DNA from: Lycium barbarum
Lineage: Eukaryota; Streptophyta; Magnoliopsida; Solanales; Solanaceae
Length of the DNA stretch: 64,000 nucleotides
Assembly (NCBI RefSeq): GCF_019175385.1
Contig: NC_083343.1
Span: 54,830,457-54,894,456, forward strand
Reading direction: 5' to 3'
A program made the translations under genes and the position numbers. This document shows positions 34,509-46,913 of the stretch, piece after piece (the first letter of the stretch is position 1; each line of letters begins with the position of its first letter). Under the pieces are notes generated by a model, which worked only from the letters and a program-made list of their open reading frames with translations, did no database searches and had not been told where the DNA came from.

Positions 34509-36647
34509 TAACCACCATTATGACCTTGTCTCCCTGAGTAATTTCTATATACTTCTCATGGCCATCACTTGTCCGTTATAGCATACACGATCGCATAAGT
34601 CTTATAAACACAGTTCGGGGCCATAAGGACCTCTTACCGCTTAACTGAACATTAACCAGACTCTGAGATCAATCATAAGCATCTCTTCTAGCATCAAATA
34701 CCTTATTGGGGATCCTCTGCTAGTACTCTATTTATGTCCCACAAGACATTACCTAAGTACACATTTCTAAACGCCTTGGAGTGACATAAGGTCGGTAAAC
34801 CTTCGATTAACATTGTGAAACTATCATCATAAAAATATCTCACCTTGGAGGAACAAGATCATAAGATGAGATCAACAATAATGAATAACATCTATAGTCA
34901 TGAAACGAGCTCAATGATATCATAAGAACATCGGGAACTATAAGCTTTGGTACTTTTAGAAACAAGGTTATTGAAGATATATGTGTGTAGGTTCACAACA
35001 AAGGAATCATGCCTTAAGAAAGAAAGGGTTTAACCTTAACATACCTGGAAACTCACTTATCAACTTTCCAACCTACCTCCCGTCTTGCAATCCATGTATG
35101 ATCGTTCGTAGTCTCGTAATCTACATATAAAACCATTCATATTATTGTTAGACTCACCATCATACACTTGTCTCAAGCCCTTATTTAAAATCGTTTTAGA
35201 ATCTACCGAAATTCGGGCAACATCTTCCCTGTTTATGTACCTAGCCCAAAATCGCAATACCAACAAAACAACAACAATATCAATACTAATATCAACAACA
35301 TCATCATCATTACCAAAATATTCCATAAAACATCCCACACGATGTTTTTCAACATACAACAACAATATACACGTCCTTTCTTCCCAATCAAGGAGCGTAA
35401 TCTCACCAACACACCAACAACATTAGATGCCATTCATATACATGTAAATCAGCCCAACCACACGGCCACAACATGCTCAAAACAGTCCATAACACAACTA
35501 CAGCACAACACTTTATGACCTTTCCTCCATAACTATTTTCACTTTAAAGACTTGCTAATATTTCAAATCAACTCAACATAAGAGATAGGATGAAGAACAT
35601 GCCTTATACTTGACGAACTCTAGCCACACCAACTTTCTTCAAGACCAAACTCACCACAACATCAAGTAGAAGCAATAACAATCACCTTTCATGGATTAGT
35701 TTGGTGTAATTTTGTTAAATTCTTGATTTAATGGGCTATAAATGTTTTGGGACGTGTTGGGAGATTTCTAGAACTCAGGAGAGTTTAGACTGATGAAAGA
35801 AATGGGGTTGATGGGGGGGGGGGGGGTTTATACCCCTTCTAAGTCAGTTCCACCGACTTTCCCAAGTGGGACCCGCGGAAGCCATTTGGCAGCTTGGAGT
35901 CTTTATCTTAAAATGCCCATAACTCCCTACTCCGATGTCGTTTTGACGAGTGATTTGTTGCGTTGAAAACTAGACTCGACAAAATTCATTTTAGGCTTTT
36001 GAAACATCTTAAAACTCCTGATATACCTAGAGCTATACCCCTCCAAATTTGACCTAAAATTCTGTCCAAAATTCTGCCAACCTTTTTCCAAATTTTCGAC
36101 AAACCTATTTTCTTCTATTTGCCTGGTCCCGGAATCTACTGAAACTCTCCATACATGATATTTATCATTAATCATAATTGAAAATGGTCATGTCCTTTAG
36201 TTTCAAGGTTGTCCTTCCCGGTTATGACTTAAGATCATAATTCATCCCTTACTTCATTGCTATGTACTTCCCATGGTTGTACCTTTCAAAACTTCACATA
36301 TACTAAAAGATATTCTTTCTCCAAGTTGGGCCAAAATTGCCATTCCTATTTTCTTCAAAGTTCCGACAAACTTAATTTCTTTAAATCACTTGTCCTCCAA
36401 TCCTTCCATAGGTTATTGTATGAACTTAATCCCTCATAACCATAAGATAAACACATATAATTTCACATACTTCCTGAAAGGTATCTCTAATCTCAACATA
36501 CGAAACTACAGGGTGTAACACTATCTCCCTGCACTTATCATTGTATGGACAGTCCCTATACTAGGCTTGATAGGATTTCCTTTAAGCTTACAAAAAACAT
36601 TGGTACAATGGAAGAGTGACTACTCTTCTTCTATACAAAAATATGAG

Positions 36648-37448
36648 TCAAGGTACGTCAAACGTATATATCCTATACATCTTGTTTTGATAATCCTTTG
36701 TATTCTTGACTGGACAAATCCTAAAAGTGGGCATTTTCATTCTATCCATGTTGATCTCCCCTTTAACTATCTTAGGCAGCTGTTGGAAATTTTTAATCCA
36801 AGTTGTTTCTTTGCATTCCAAACCCCAGTTGGAAAAGGTGTCTGCTGCTCTATTACCTTCCCTGTAACAGTGCTCCATCTTCCAACTATCTACACTTTCC
36901 AGAAGTGATCTAATATTCATGATAGTATCCATTATGGACCATGGAGGATCACTGTGATGCAATATCCATTCTACAAGCAGCTTAGAATCACTTTCCAATT
37001 CTAACTTCATGAATCCCTTTTTCACACACCACTCTATTCTTATTTCCATAGCTTGTGCCTCAGCTAAGTTGTTAGTCGAGATGCCAAAATTCACTCCAAA
37101 AACAGCTATCAGTGCACCTCTACTATCTCTGATGATTCCACCACCTCCACTGATGCTAGGATTTCCTTTAGAGCAGCCATCAGTGTTCAGTTTCACATAG
37201 TTGTTAGTAGGAAAAGCCCATTTCACAGCTACAGATTTAAATTTTAGTTTGGCTTGATCCATGACATGTATGAACTGCCTCCAATGTAAAAAAGGATCAA
37301 TATGCGGGAATTGCCTGTGTATGATCATGATGAGTTGCTGCCAGCTCCTCTGAATTATCCCTTGTACAGACATATCCCTTCCTTCAAATTTAGCTTTGCA
37401 TCTGTCCTTCCATATCTGCCACATAATGATACTGGGAAGAATCTGCAA
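36648..37448 (-). pseudogene. LINE G ORF2 C-terminus: RNase H domain
   Basis: 266-codon open stretch covering the end of ORF2. RNase H signature residues are visible: KLNTDGCSKGNP (first Asp), NNLAEAQAMEI (Glu), LELESDSKLLVEW (Asp) and CYREGNRAAD (last Asp). It would degrade the RNA strand during reverse transcription in plant L1 elements of this type. This stretch is intact, but upstream ORF2 is broken, so it is not expressed as a complete enzyme. The stop at 36648 is probably the natural end of ORF2. Confidence 0.9.
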
Positions 37449-37721
37449 TGCTATTTTCTAGATAGGAGTCTTCCCTTTGACAAGCCACCATGTAATAACC
37501 TGTTGTCTTATGTTTTTTATAATCTGATAGATTCCAAAGCTTTGATTGAAATGCATCCAAACCTTTTTGCTCATCCTGCTCCTCACTAGTAAATGCTCCA
37601 GGATTTCCTGTTCATGTTCAACATAACAAGAACATCTAGAAGGTACGTTAACATTAAATCTATTTAGTTTTAGATCAACAAATACCTTGTTTTTCAGAGT
37701 TTGCTACAGAAAGAAGGAAAC

Positions 37722-38105
37722 TTAGAAAGGAGCTTTTTTATGCCACATCATCTTGTTGACAAATGTAGCATTTTGGGACTTTTTCAAAAAAATCCATGCA
37801 TATTTACAACTAAATTTCCCATATGTGGTAATTGTCCATATTGGTTTATCATTAAGATGTGGAAATTTAATAGTAATTCCTTGGATGTGGTTAACCACCT
37901 GATCTGGAAGCTTTATTCTCAGCTTATTCATATTCCAACTGCCATCCTCAACGTACTCAGCTACAGCACCCCTACCAGAAGTGTTAGCCTCTCCAAATTT
38001 AGTCAAATCACCTAGTCCTGACCAGTTGTCCCACAAAAATCTAGCCTTTCCATTATTAAGCTTCCAAAGAATAAGGTGATCAACTCTTCCTTTGATCTTC
38101 ATCAT
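37722..38105 (-). pseudogene. LINE G ORF2: zf-RVT region
   Basis: 127 codons between reverse transcriptase and RNase H. Contains WKLNNGKARFLWDNWSG, a WxxGDGxxxxxWxDxW-like block, and WTITTYGKFSCKYAW, typical of the zinc-binding region (zf-RVT) of plant LINE ORF2. The Cys/His cluster proper lies in the next ~250 bp, where the frame is broken. Confidence 0.8.
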
Positions 38106-38351
38106 TCTCCTCTAGTTATGGGACTGAGAGTAGTTCCATTTCCTGGCTATAGGATGGATTCTTCTGGAGTACTTTGCCTTCAGGAAACTGGCCCATATAG
38201 ATTCTTTAGCCCTGAATTGCCACCACAACTTAGCAGTAAAACATTCAGAAATATCCTGTAAAGCTCTAATCCCTATTCCTCCCTCCTCTGTTAGTTGGCA
38301 AAGATTAGACCATTTTGCACAGTGATACTTGTTTTTGTCCTCATTACTGCC

Positions 38352-40177
38352 CTAAAAGAAATTAGCAAAAAAAAATTCCAATTGCTTGAAGATAGTTTTT
38401 GGAGGCTGACATTTAGCAAGAAGATGCACAGACATAGCAGACAAAGCATGTTTAATCAAAATCACTTTGCCTCCTGCTGACAGTCTACCATAGTTCCAAG
38501 AACTTATCTTCTTGAGAATCTTAGTAGCCATTTCAGCAAAATAACTAATAAGCTTCCTGCCCTGAAACAATGGACATCCCAAGTAGTTTATTGGGAATTC
38601 TTGTCTATGTACTTGTAAGATGTTAGAAACTATCCTGCTTCTTTTTTCAGAGGTTTTCTTATCTATCAAAAAGCAGCTTTTGTTCCTGTTTATCATTTGA
38701 CCTGAGTTGATTGAGTAATCCTCAAGAACTTTCATCACACTCTTTAGGGAATCTGTTTTTCTCCACAAAAGATAATCAAGTCATCAGCATAAGCAAGATG
38801 ATTAATTTTAGGTCCTTCTTTTTGCATAGTGAAACTGATAAACTTAGGGTCATTATACAAATTGTTCAGGATGCAAAAAAGAGTTTCAGCAGCAATAATA
38901 AACAGAGCAGGAGATATAGGATCTCCCTGCTTAACCCCTCTTTGAGATTTAAAAAATCCATGTCTTTTGCCATTAATGACAATAATATACCAATTGTTAG
39001 AAAGAACATTCCATATGATAAAAATCCATTTTCATCAAATCCCATTTTCCTCATAACAGCACATAAAATATACTAGGATAGTCTATCCTATGCTTTGTTC
39101 ATATCATTCTTGAAGACAACATTTCCACCTTTGTTCTCTTGTTTTAAATCATGAATGATTTCTTGAGCAAATAGGACATTCTCCCCTATGGATCTACCTT
39201 TAATAAAGCCACTTTGGTTTGCAGAAATTATTTTCGGGAGAACATTAGCTAATCTATCAGACAAGACTTTAAAAATAATTTTTTGAGTCACATTACTGAG
39301 GCTTATAGGCCTAAATTCAGAAAAAGTTTGAGGAGAATCCACTTTAGGAAGCAAAATCAAGCAAGTATTAGTGAAAAATCTTGGAATTTGTTTCCCCTCA
39401 AAAACAGTTTGTACTAATTTAATAATGTTAGGACCAACAACATCCCATGATTTTTGAAAAAACATTCCATTGTAACCATCAGGTCCAGCAACACTGTTTG
39501 GATTAATATCAGACACTATTTTTTTTTTACTTCATCCTCAGAGGGAATTTTTGAAAGATTTTCATTATCAAAAGAGTCAATGCAGTTAGGAACATGATCA
39601 GGGATACTGAGATCAATATTTGTATCCTGATGTGTGAATAAGTTCTGATAAAACTGTGCTGCAGCATTTCCAATTTCCTCTTCTGCTTCTATCTATGCTC
39701 CATTCTCACAAATTCTTCTGATTTGAAGATACTTCCTTCTGCCTTTAACCACTAAAAGGAAGAATTTGGTGTTTTCCTATCCTTCCAAGTTCCATTTAAG
39801 ATTAGCTTTTTGTCTCCAAAAATTATCTACATGCTTATGGTGCCTAATCAGCTCAGCTTTTCCCTTGTTCATCTGCATTCTGTCAACTTCATCCATCAAT
39901 AGCATATACTTTTCTTTTTTTGTTTTCACTTCATCTTCAAGTTGCTGCATATTGTCAAAGATGTTTCCAATCTTGGTTCTGGACCAGTCTCCTAAAGCTT
40001 TGCTGGTATTCTTAAGTTTCTGCTGGACCTCCTAAAATATATTACCTCTTGTATGTGTGATCCAGTTAGCTTTCACAAGATCCTGATACCCTTCAATGTC
40101 TGTCCGTAAATTCAAGAATCTGAAGTACTTAACATATGACTGCTGATTGTTCTTACAGGTGATCAGGAGAGGACAAT
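38352..40177 (-). pseudogene. LINE G ORF2: reverse transcriptase, broken
   Basis: 39516-39088 carries the RT start (AGPDGYNGMFFQKSW, then FRPISLSNVTQKIIFKVLSDRLA and QSGFIKGRSI). The catalytic YADD (LAYADDLIIFCG) is at 38780-38791 in another frame, and 38768-38352 has the downstream NYLGCPLFQGRK block. Between 39516 and 40177 lies the linker from the endonuclease, with stops. At least two frameshifts and several stops are needed to join the parts. RT primes on nicked target DNA in active L1 elements. Confidence 0.88.
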
Positions 40178-42180
40178 TGTTATACCCCATATTTTCATAC
40201 TTTGGGACGTTTTAAATTAAACGCGACAAGTTAAAGACAAGACTATTTTAAGATACGAAGTAGAGACTTTAACTTCCTGTTTCGTTTCAAGTCATAAGTC
40301 ACCTACAAATTTCGTTTGGTATAGAAGCATTAATGGATAATTGGGATTTAACTTACCATGATTAGATTATTAAGTGGGATTGGAAAACTAAATCAGTCCA
40401 TTAAAAATAGCCATAGTTGGCCGTGTAGTTTAGTGGGATGGTCAAAGAATATTTGACCCAAATATTGAGTGGGACACTTGTCCAACCCTTGCAACTCATA
40501 TATAAGGCAAAATGCTGATTCACTATCAACTAACTACATCATTTCAACATTTCAAAGTGTAGAAAATATAGTGATAGAGAGAGAGGCTCTCGGCTACAAG
40601 CTGGCCGAGAACACCATCCTCTAAATTGCTCCAAAAAAATCAGTTTCTTGGACAATTTAACTCCCCTAAAGGTGTATTAACGTGTAGCATTCATTGGAAT
40701 AGCAAGAGCAGGTGTTAAAATTCAAGAAGTGAAAGTGAAGGGCTAGCCGATTGAAGTGTTTAGTTACAAGGTAAGAATGATCATTTTTCTTGTGTTGTAT
40801 GATGATTTGAAGCCATGTTGGTCTCATTTTGCATGTATTGTTGATGGGTTGAACGTGTGTCAACATATGTAAATGAACAAAGATTGTAGAAGTATGTTTG
40901 TGATGTTGCATGTTGGTATTGGACTGTTTTTCTTGAAGTTGAAGTGGACCGTGTGTTGTAGACTTAAATGGAATCATGCTCAATCTTCTTGTACATGTAT
41001 TGGGAATGAATTGAATGTGTTGTAGTGTGGATAAATGGATGAAAATCATGAAGTTGTTGTAGTTCTGTTGAAGCCGTGTAGGGGGTTGTTTTAGAGGAAT
41101 TTATGGACTGTTTTGTGTCATGTTTTGATTGTTGTTGTTATGGACATTGTGGTGTATTGTATGCATTATGAATATATGAATTGAGGTGTTAAAGAAATGA
41201 ATCATGTTTAAGGGGGAAAACAGTCCAAACCGTGGACTGTTTTAATGTTAGGAGTGAATTAGTGTATGTTGAATGTTGGTTATTGTTATGAACGTATAGT
41301 GAAAGTGAAGTTTAATGATTCAAGTTAAAATTGAAATGGTTTGTGGGCTGTTGTAAGAGTTAATATGATGCTAAAACAGTTCCAATAATCGTATAAGTAA
41401 TGTTGTAAACGTGTTGTTGTCGTTGTAGTTGAAGCTGGAAAATTGCGAAGCGAAAATGGTAATGTTGTGTGTGCTGTTTGGCCGTGGATAAGGGTCTGTT
41501 TTAAATGATGTACGGACTGTCCAAAGTTCCCTTAAGTCATGTTTAAACAAGTTCGGATTGATACATGAAAGAATGACTAACAATATTAGCTTGTAGTACT
41601 AGTTGGTTTGAATGCGAACGAAACGAAAGGGATTGTTAACGTTAATATACATATTGAATTCCCTCGTAGACTAATCGTAGCTCTTGATATTTTGATATAG
41701 GATAAGTACTATTGGGCAGCAAGTACAAGTTATAATACGACTAAACGCTAAAGGTATGTAAAGCCTATTCCTTCTTTCTTTTGGCATGTCCTAGACGTAA
41801 GTAAGAAATGATATGAACCTTGGGGTAAATTCTACTCTCTAGTTCCAAGCATGACTTATGATTCTATTCATTCCGTAATGTTATGGTCACGAGCCTACTA
41901 TATGATTGACTAATGAATGATGTATAGAAGTTCCTACTTTTAAAGAATTGCATAATTAAAGGCATACTTTACTATCAAAAGTTACACCATGTCAAATTGA
42001 TATATGTACATGAAATCTGAAACGTTCCTTGCTATAACTTCTAATGAGATTTAAAAAGAACTGAATATGATTATTATCCTGACACTTTAGAGCTGGTTAG
42101 TTACTTATCTATTGAGTCTCAAAAGATGAATTGCATATATGTGGTTGCTTATTATTCTGCTCGTGCCTACCGCTATATCC

Positions 42181-42476
42181 TTCACTGAGTCCCGGGCCAG
42201 GACACGTTTTCGTGCGCATATTTACTATATTACTCACCGAGCCCCTCACTAGAGGGTCGGGACACGTTATATATATTTGATGATATGATGATATGATGAT
42301 GATATGATGATATGATGACATGATGATATGGAGATGGCGGCCAGGAGGGCATATATTCCTTATTACTGAGTCCCTCACTAGAGGGCCGGGACACGTATAT
42401 GTTTATGTTATGATGCTATGATTATAATTACCAAGTCCCTCACTAAAGGGCCGGGACACGTTATATATGTTATATA
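42181..42476 (+). repeat. Tandem hairpin array in I, with (GATGATAT)n
   Basis: Four units reading roughly GAGTCCCTCACTAGAGGGCCGGGACACG, starting near 42187, 42238, 42366 and 42434. Each has an inner stem CCCTC/GAGGG and an outer stem GTCC/GGAC. A GATGATATGAT-type simple repeat (42278-42333) sits between units 2 and 3. Confidence 0.8.
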
Positions 42477-42646
42477 CAGAATGATTATTCAGCCTTGGTT
42501 ACAAAACTCTATATTGATATTGATATGAGAATGATACAAATGAAATATGTTCAAAGGCAAGTTTTATGAAATTCTGTTTGTTGCATTGGGTCCTACACAC
42601 CTTGTCTCAGTATGAGTCTATTACTATATTTCATGCTTTACATGCT

Positions 42647-42703
42647 CAGTACATATTCCGTACTGACCCTCTTTTCTTCGGGGGGCTGCGTTCATGCCCG
42701 CAG
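42647..42703 (+). promoter_or_regulatory. Three-hairpin LTR module, I copy
   Basis: CAGTAC (42647-42652)/GTACTG (42660-42665); CCCTC (42667-42671) with five of the six Gs at 42680-42685; CTGCG (42686-42690)/CGCAG (42699-42703). The middle helix has entirely different bases from F but still pairs. Confidence 0.77.
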
Positions 42704-43251
42704 GTACAGACGCTCGTTTCGGAAATCCGCCAGCCTAAGATATCTATTCAGCTACTTTGAAATGCTCCTTTGTTCCGGAGCCTAGCTTGTGGTATAACTC
42801 CCTTTTGTTGTATATGTATGTGTTTATTTGGGGTACGGCGGGGCCCTGTCCCATCATATGATACTGTCAGTACTCTTAGAGGTCTGTGGACACATGTGTG
42901 GGTCTGTATATAGTTGTTGTTGCGTTGTATGAATATGACTTATGTTTAGGGCGTACCCATTCGTAATGGCAGCCTTGTCGGCTTGCATATATATACATGT
43001 TTGGGATGTTGCGTGTAGTGGCAGCCTTGTCGGCTTGCGTAGATATATATATATATTGTTGTTGAAGATCGTAACTCCTCAGGAGACAGGTGCTTACGAC
43101 ACACAGAATTTGTGACAGCTTTAGAATAACGTCCTGTTTGTTTTTATACAAATAAGTTCATAATATGCTGGTTATAAAAGATTATAGTTAACAGGTGATA
43201 TGAGTGTCCAATTCGGACACAAGTCACGGCCTACGGGGTTGGGTCGTGACA

Positions 43252-43917
43252 ACAATGATCAGAGTTGATTCTAGTAAGATGGATATTATCAGTAATGTTA
43301 AAAGCCTCATTCCATTTCTCATTGCAAAGAGTCCTATCCAGCCTTTTCCAAATCACATCCTCCGTTTTCCTTTCATTTGACCAGGTAACGATATTCCCTG
43401 AAAAGCCAATATCTTTAACACCACAATCCTGGATACATTCAATGAAAGGCAAAATTTTCTTGAAACTGTATGGCTTGCCTCCTTTATTTTCATCCATAGA
43501 AAATATGCAGTTGAAGTCACCACATATCATCCATGGATCATTAATAGTGGAGGCAAACACTCTCATATATCTCCATAGATCCTCCCTACTTGCTGATCTT
43601 GACTTAGCATAAACCACAGAGATATAAACTTGTTGATTAGATTAAGTCTTGATTCTGCAAGTAACCATTTGGTCTTCTGAACAAAAGACAGAGCACTCCA
43701 GATCATTCCCCCAAAAGATCTAAATTTTGTTGTTCACATTAGCATAGGCACCTTGCATTCCAAGAGTTAATTTGTAGGAGTCTAATTTTGATTCATTGAT
43801 AAATGGTTCCTGAAGAGTCATAAAAGAGATTTTGTGTTCTTTCATCAAATATCTCAGCCTTTCTATGGCAGCCTGAGATTTCATCCCCCTAATATTCCAA
43901 TTGAGACACTTAATCAT
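43252..43917 (-). pseudogene. LINE G ORF2 start: AP-type endonuclease, interrupted
   Basis: Starts MIKCLNWNIRGMKS (the WNIRG motif that opens the endonuclease), then LQEPFINE (the Glu motif). After two in-frame stops (near 43720 and 43648) the same frame resumes with PWMICGDFNCIF (GDFN motif) and DRTLCNEKW, ending at INSDHC, where solo LTR I cuts in. This domain nicks target DNA to prime reverse transcription. The ~60-bp gap to ORF1 is normal for plant L1. Confidence 0.9.
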
Positions 43918-43979
43918 TAGTAGGGGTTACAACAGATTTTGTGTATTCTTCTTTTGGTTCCTTGTGATAGGTGTTATTC

Positions 43980-44914
43980 TCACTTGTCTTTCCACTTTCT
44001 CTTTTTTCTTTCTCTTGTTCTCTGCCCCTTCTGGTTCTTCCTTTTCATTGCTAGCTTTCTCCTTATTAGTGTCCTTAATATTCTTCTCGTTTTGTTCTCC
44101 TCCTCATCTTCAGATTCCTCTGAAGCATTGTCTTCTCCATTCTCTGAGAAGCTGTTTTCTTCATCTTCTTCTTTCTCAGATGTATTTTCTTCTTCAGTAG
44201 AAGACGTCTCTGCCCATTCATCTACTTTCTCCCGACCTTTCATGTTTTCCTCATTGTGTTGATCTCTTTTTGAATCCTCAGCAATATTATCAACATTTAG
44301 ATTCACATTGTCTTCTTCTTGCAACAGTTCATCAAAGCTGTTTTGTGTAATAATCATCTCCTGTTTCTTCCCCTTTTGCTCACTTGGTTGTCTTTTTTTC
44401 TTTGGATTTATTACTTTTGCTCCTTTGTTTCTTTTTGCTAACTGCAGCTTCCCAGCCTCCTTCAAATAGGACCACTTCTAATTCTTTTTCATCATTGATC
44501 ATGAAAGTTTGTGTTTCCTGAGGGCTGTATATCTCATCATTAGACCCTTTCCCTTTGGCCTTTTTCTTTTGCATCAGCTGATCCTCTTTGAGCCAATTTC
44601 TAGAATCTTTTGACATATCATCCCCATTCCTTTCCTGCTGTTGATCATCATTTTTTTTCCAGGTCCATATTTTCCTTTTTTGGTGTGCCAACAACATCCT
44701 TTTTTTCATTTCCTTCCACATCTATGCTTTGTTCTTTGTTTCCCTCTTCATCTTGGACTCCTTTCTTATTTTGCCTTTCTGATACTGGCATAGATTTATC
44801 AATTCCAAAAATAGCACAAGTTGGTAATTCCAAAAATAGCACCAGTTGGTTTAAACATTTTGGAAGGCTCACTTCTACCTCTATTTCTTGTTTTCCCTTG
44901 TCCCCTTTGCTCAT
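43980..44914 (-). pseudogene. LINE G ORF1 C-terminal, acidic/lysine-rich part
   Basis: Open pieces in three frames (44914-44648, 44721-44380, 44465-43980) together encode a low-complexity tail rich in K, E, S and Q (e.g. EEENTSEKEEDEENSFSENG). Such charged tails follow the zinc knuckle in plant LINE ORF1 proteins. Frameshifts between the pieces mean it is not one protein now. Confidence 0.65.
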
Positions 44915-44921
44915 TCACCTT

Positions 44922-45839
44922 TCAACCCCTATCTTGAGTTTCTTTTTTGTTATTTGTGTCATCTTTTTTCCCAGGCTTCTTTGCGATTTGGCTTTCATTA
45001 TGTTGCCTGACTCTCTCAGCTTCTTTTTGTTCACTCTCTCTTATCTTAACCATGACACGACACTCACTTAGAGAATGGCCCAACTTCTTGCAATGTTTAC
45101 AATATTTAGGTATATTCTCATATTCCACTTTTTGTACATACCCTTTTAGCGGATCATTTTCATCCTCTGTCCTTATCCAAACATTATGAATAAGAGGTTT
45201 CATCAAGTCAATTTCGACCCTTATTTTAGCCATACTAGGTCTGTTAATCGTTTTAGTAGCAGCATCAAGCTCAATAGGCGTACCTTGTACATATGCAATC
45301 TGTTTGGCATAATCCCAATTGTGCATATGAAAAGGCAAACCTGGTAGTAGTACCCAAACCGGAACAATTGGAATATCTTCCTCCGGCTTAAAACTTGGAG
45401 TCCATTTTTGTAACCAAATTTGGTAACCTTCTATTTCAATAACTCTCTTGTATAATATAACAGTGTAATCCTCATCGTTATTGAAAATTTTGACCCTACC
45501 TTTTATAGAAAATTTCTCATCAAACTTCGATCGTATCGTGTCATTTTGAGGTCTGGATTTTAGAAATCTCCCCACTATCGTGCGTCTGCAAGGATTCACC
45601 ATGACTCCATAGTATCCCTTAGTTTTAAAAACCAGAGCAGGGAAACCATTATGCACTGTTCTTCTACCTTTTTGAATTTGATTGTTTGTTGTGGTAGATT
45701 GGCTTCTTGTGGTAGGATTCGAAGTCGTTGAGAGAGTGTTAGCGTAAGAGCTACCTTCTCCGACCACTGTAGACGGAGACGGTTCTGAAATTGGGTTATC
45801 GAAAGTATTTCCCGATAGGTTACTGACCGGCGGCCCCAT
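44922..45839 (-). pseudogene. LINE G ORF1: RNA-binding protein with CCHC knuckle
   Basis: 305 codons open, starting at an ATG 139 bp inside the 5' end of the element. After a Ser/Thr/Asn-rich N-terminus (1-60) comes a DUF4283-like domain (about 75-230: GRFLKSRP, FNNDEDYTVILYKR, VPVWVLLPGLPFHMHN). Then a knuckle KYCKHCKKLGHSLSECR (C-X2-C-X4-H-X4-C) near residue 255. Plant L1 ORF1 proteins bind element RNA in the particle. The stop at 44922 is probably premature since the charged tail continues in other frames. Confidence 0.88.
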
Positions 45840-45995
45840 CGGGATGAGAGAGAAAGACGGGTGTTCAGTGATGTAATGGTATGCAACAGCTAGTAACGGT
45901 AAAATAAATTCTAGAGAGAAGGCAAATCTTCTCTTTCTAAAATAAGTTTATAGCTTCGGGATTTCTATCAAAGCAGATAAGAGGCTTACCCCAAC

Positions 45996-46913
45996 TCAGA
46001 TGATATTTACTCTCTAAAAATATGGCAAAGCTGAGATCAAAACCCCCAAAAATATCTTGTAATGAAATAAAATCCGATTATTTGAGCTTTTTATACCTGA
46101 GACACTACTTAATCTGATTGCGTCAAAGTCGCACAGGATCGAGATGAGCGACCAGGCGTGGAACCTACACGATCGTGGTCCAGGTCTCGCTACCGCGCTG
46201 AACAAAATTTTCCTTCTGTGCGATCACGATCCCGCCTTACCGAATAAGAAGGCTTGCATCAACACCAAAAAGAAAAAAACTACAATGTTTGGTTTGCATT
46301 TTTTTATTCTAAAACTCATCTGAACCCCTCAAAAAAGACCAAATGATTATTTTTACCTATACAAAGTCCCAGATCCTAAAATTGGGCATTAAAATTTAAA
46401 ACTTAAAGTCAAGTAGCTATAGATAATCGGAACACAAACACCAATCTTCAGAAGGTTAATAGGTTGATGAAGCTAATGACATTGTGAACATTCGAGTCAA
46501 TGTCTAACCTATCAATATCAATCTCTTGGAAGGATTTGAAACTATTCATTGGCACGTAATTGCAAGTTGATAATTATGGGAGGATTCTCCAAAACTAGAT
46601 CTCCTAAAGAGGATAATAAGAAGATTTTTCGTAAAGGAACGATGAATATTGCATACAGAGACTTCATGCATGCCAACTTTGATTCTACCAGTGAGGTGGA
46701 TTTTAATAATACCTACTTCAAACTATTTGTTGATGTTAGGAAATACTCTAAGATGTGAGATGGCCTTTAGATTACAACCCTGAAGAAGAGACCCCTGCAT
46801 GTTTGGACTTTGAATCATGAATTACCGTGACATTTGTGTTGGTGGGACATTGTGTCAAGGATGGTGAAGTTCATAAATAATGTTATTATTCTGGATCAAG
46901 CTACATATTTTGT
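45996..46913. other. Unassigned sequence right of the LINE
   Basis: About 0.9 kb, originally joined to the region left of 30276. No confident gene. A 69-codon plus-strand ORF at 46549-46758 (MARNCKLIIMGGFSKTRSP...) is not recognised. 46100-46250 has CGATCG/CGATCA-rich words resembling LTR subrepeats. I see no termini. Confidence 0.45.

Larger units (their letters stand above)
30374..36520 (-). mobile_element. Element H: LTR element with only 322 bp between its LTRs
   Basis: LTRs 30374-33284 and 33607-36520, flanked by CTATC on both sides (30369-30373, 36521-36525), inserted in the 3' end of LINE G. Between the LTRs are a purine tract, a 34-codon ORF and a degenerate primer site. The minus orientation follows from all three. 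It shares the LTR superfamily of A, B, F, I and N. Despite minimal content it has an intact duplication, so it transposed as such, or was deleted internally afterwards. Confidence 0.93.
33607..36520 (-). repeat. Element H 5' LTR
   Basis: 2914 bp partner of 30374-33284, starting TGTAACACCCC on the plus strand. It has a run of about 14 G at 35814-35827 where the other LTR has GGG. Confidence 0.93.
40178..43251 (+). mobile_element. Element I: solo LTR inside LINE G
   Basis: 3074 bp, TGTTATACCCC...GGGTTGGGTCGTGACA, flanked by ACAAT (40173-40177 and 43252-43256). It lacks primer site and coding sequence. It carries a hairpin array (42181-42476) and the three-hairpin module. Its insertion point falls within the SDH codons of the LINE endonuclease; excising it with one duplication restores the reading ...NSDHCPLL. 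Confidence 0.93.
30293..45978 (-). mobile_element. Element G: L1-type LINE, full length but disrupted
   Basis: Non-LTR retrotransposon bounded by a 17-bp target duplication: AAGAGACTTACCCCAAC at 30276-30292 and the same with one change (AAGAGGCTTACCCCAAC) at 45979-45995. The 3' end (left) closes with A8 on the minus strand (30293-30300). Domains in order on the minus strand: ORF1 with DUF4283-like and CCHC regions, endonuclease, reverse transcriptase, zf-RVT region, RNase H. Removing H and I leaves about 6.5 kb, a normal full length. Several stops and frameshifts show it is dead. Confidence 0.92.

Noticed and set aside
43901..44262. Plus-strand Ser/Phe-rich ORFs of about 100 codons
   Set aside because: Antisense of the charged tail of LINE ORF1.
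46549..46758. 69-codon ORF as a host gene
   Set aside because: No homology recognised, no exon structure or neighbouring coding sequence seen.
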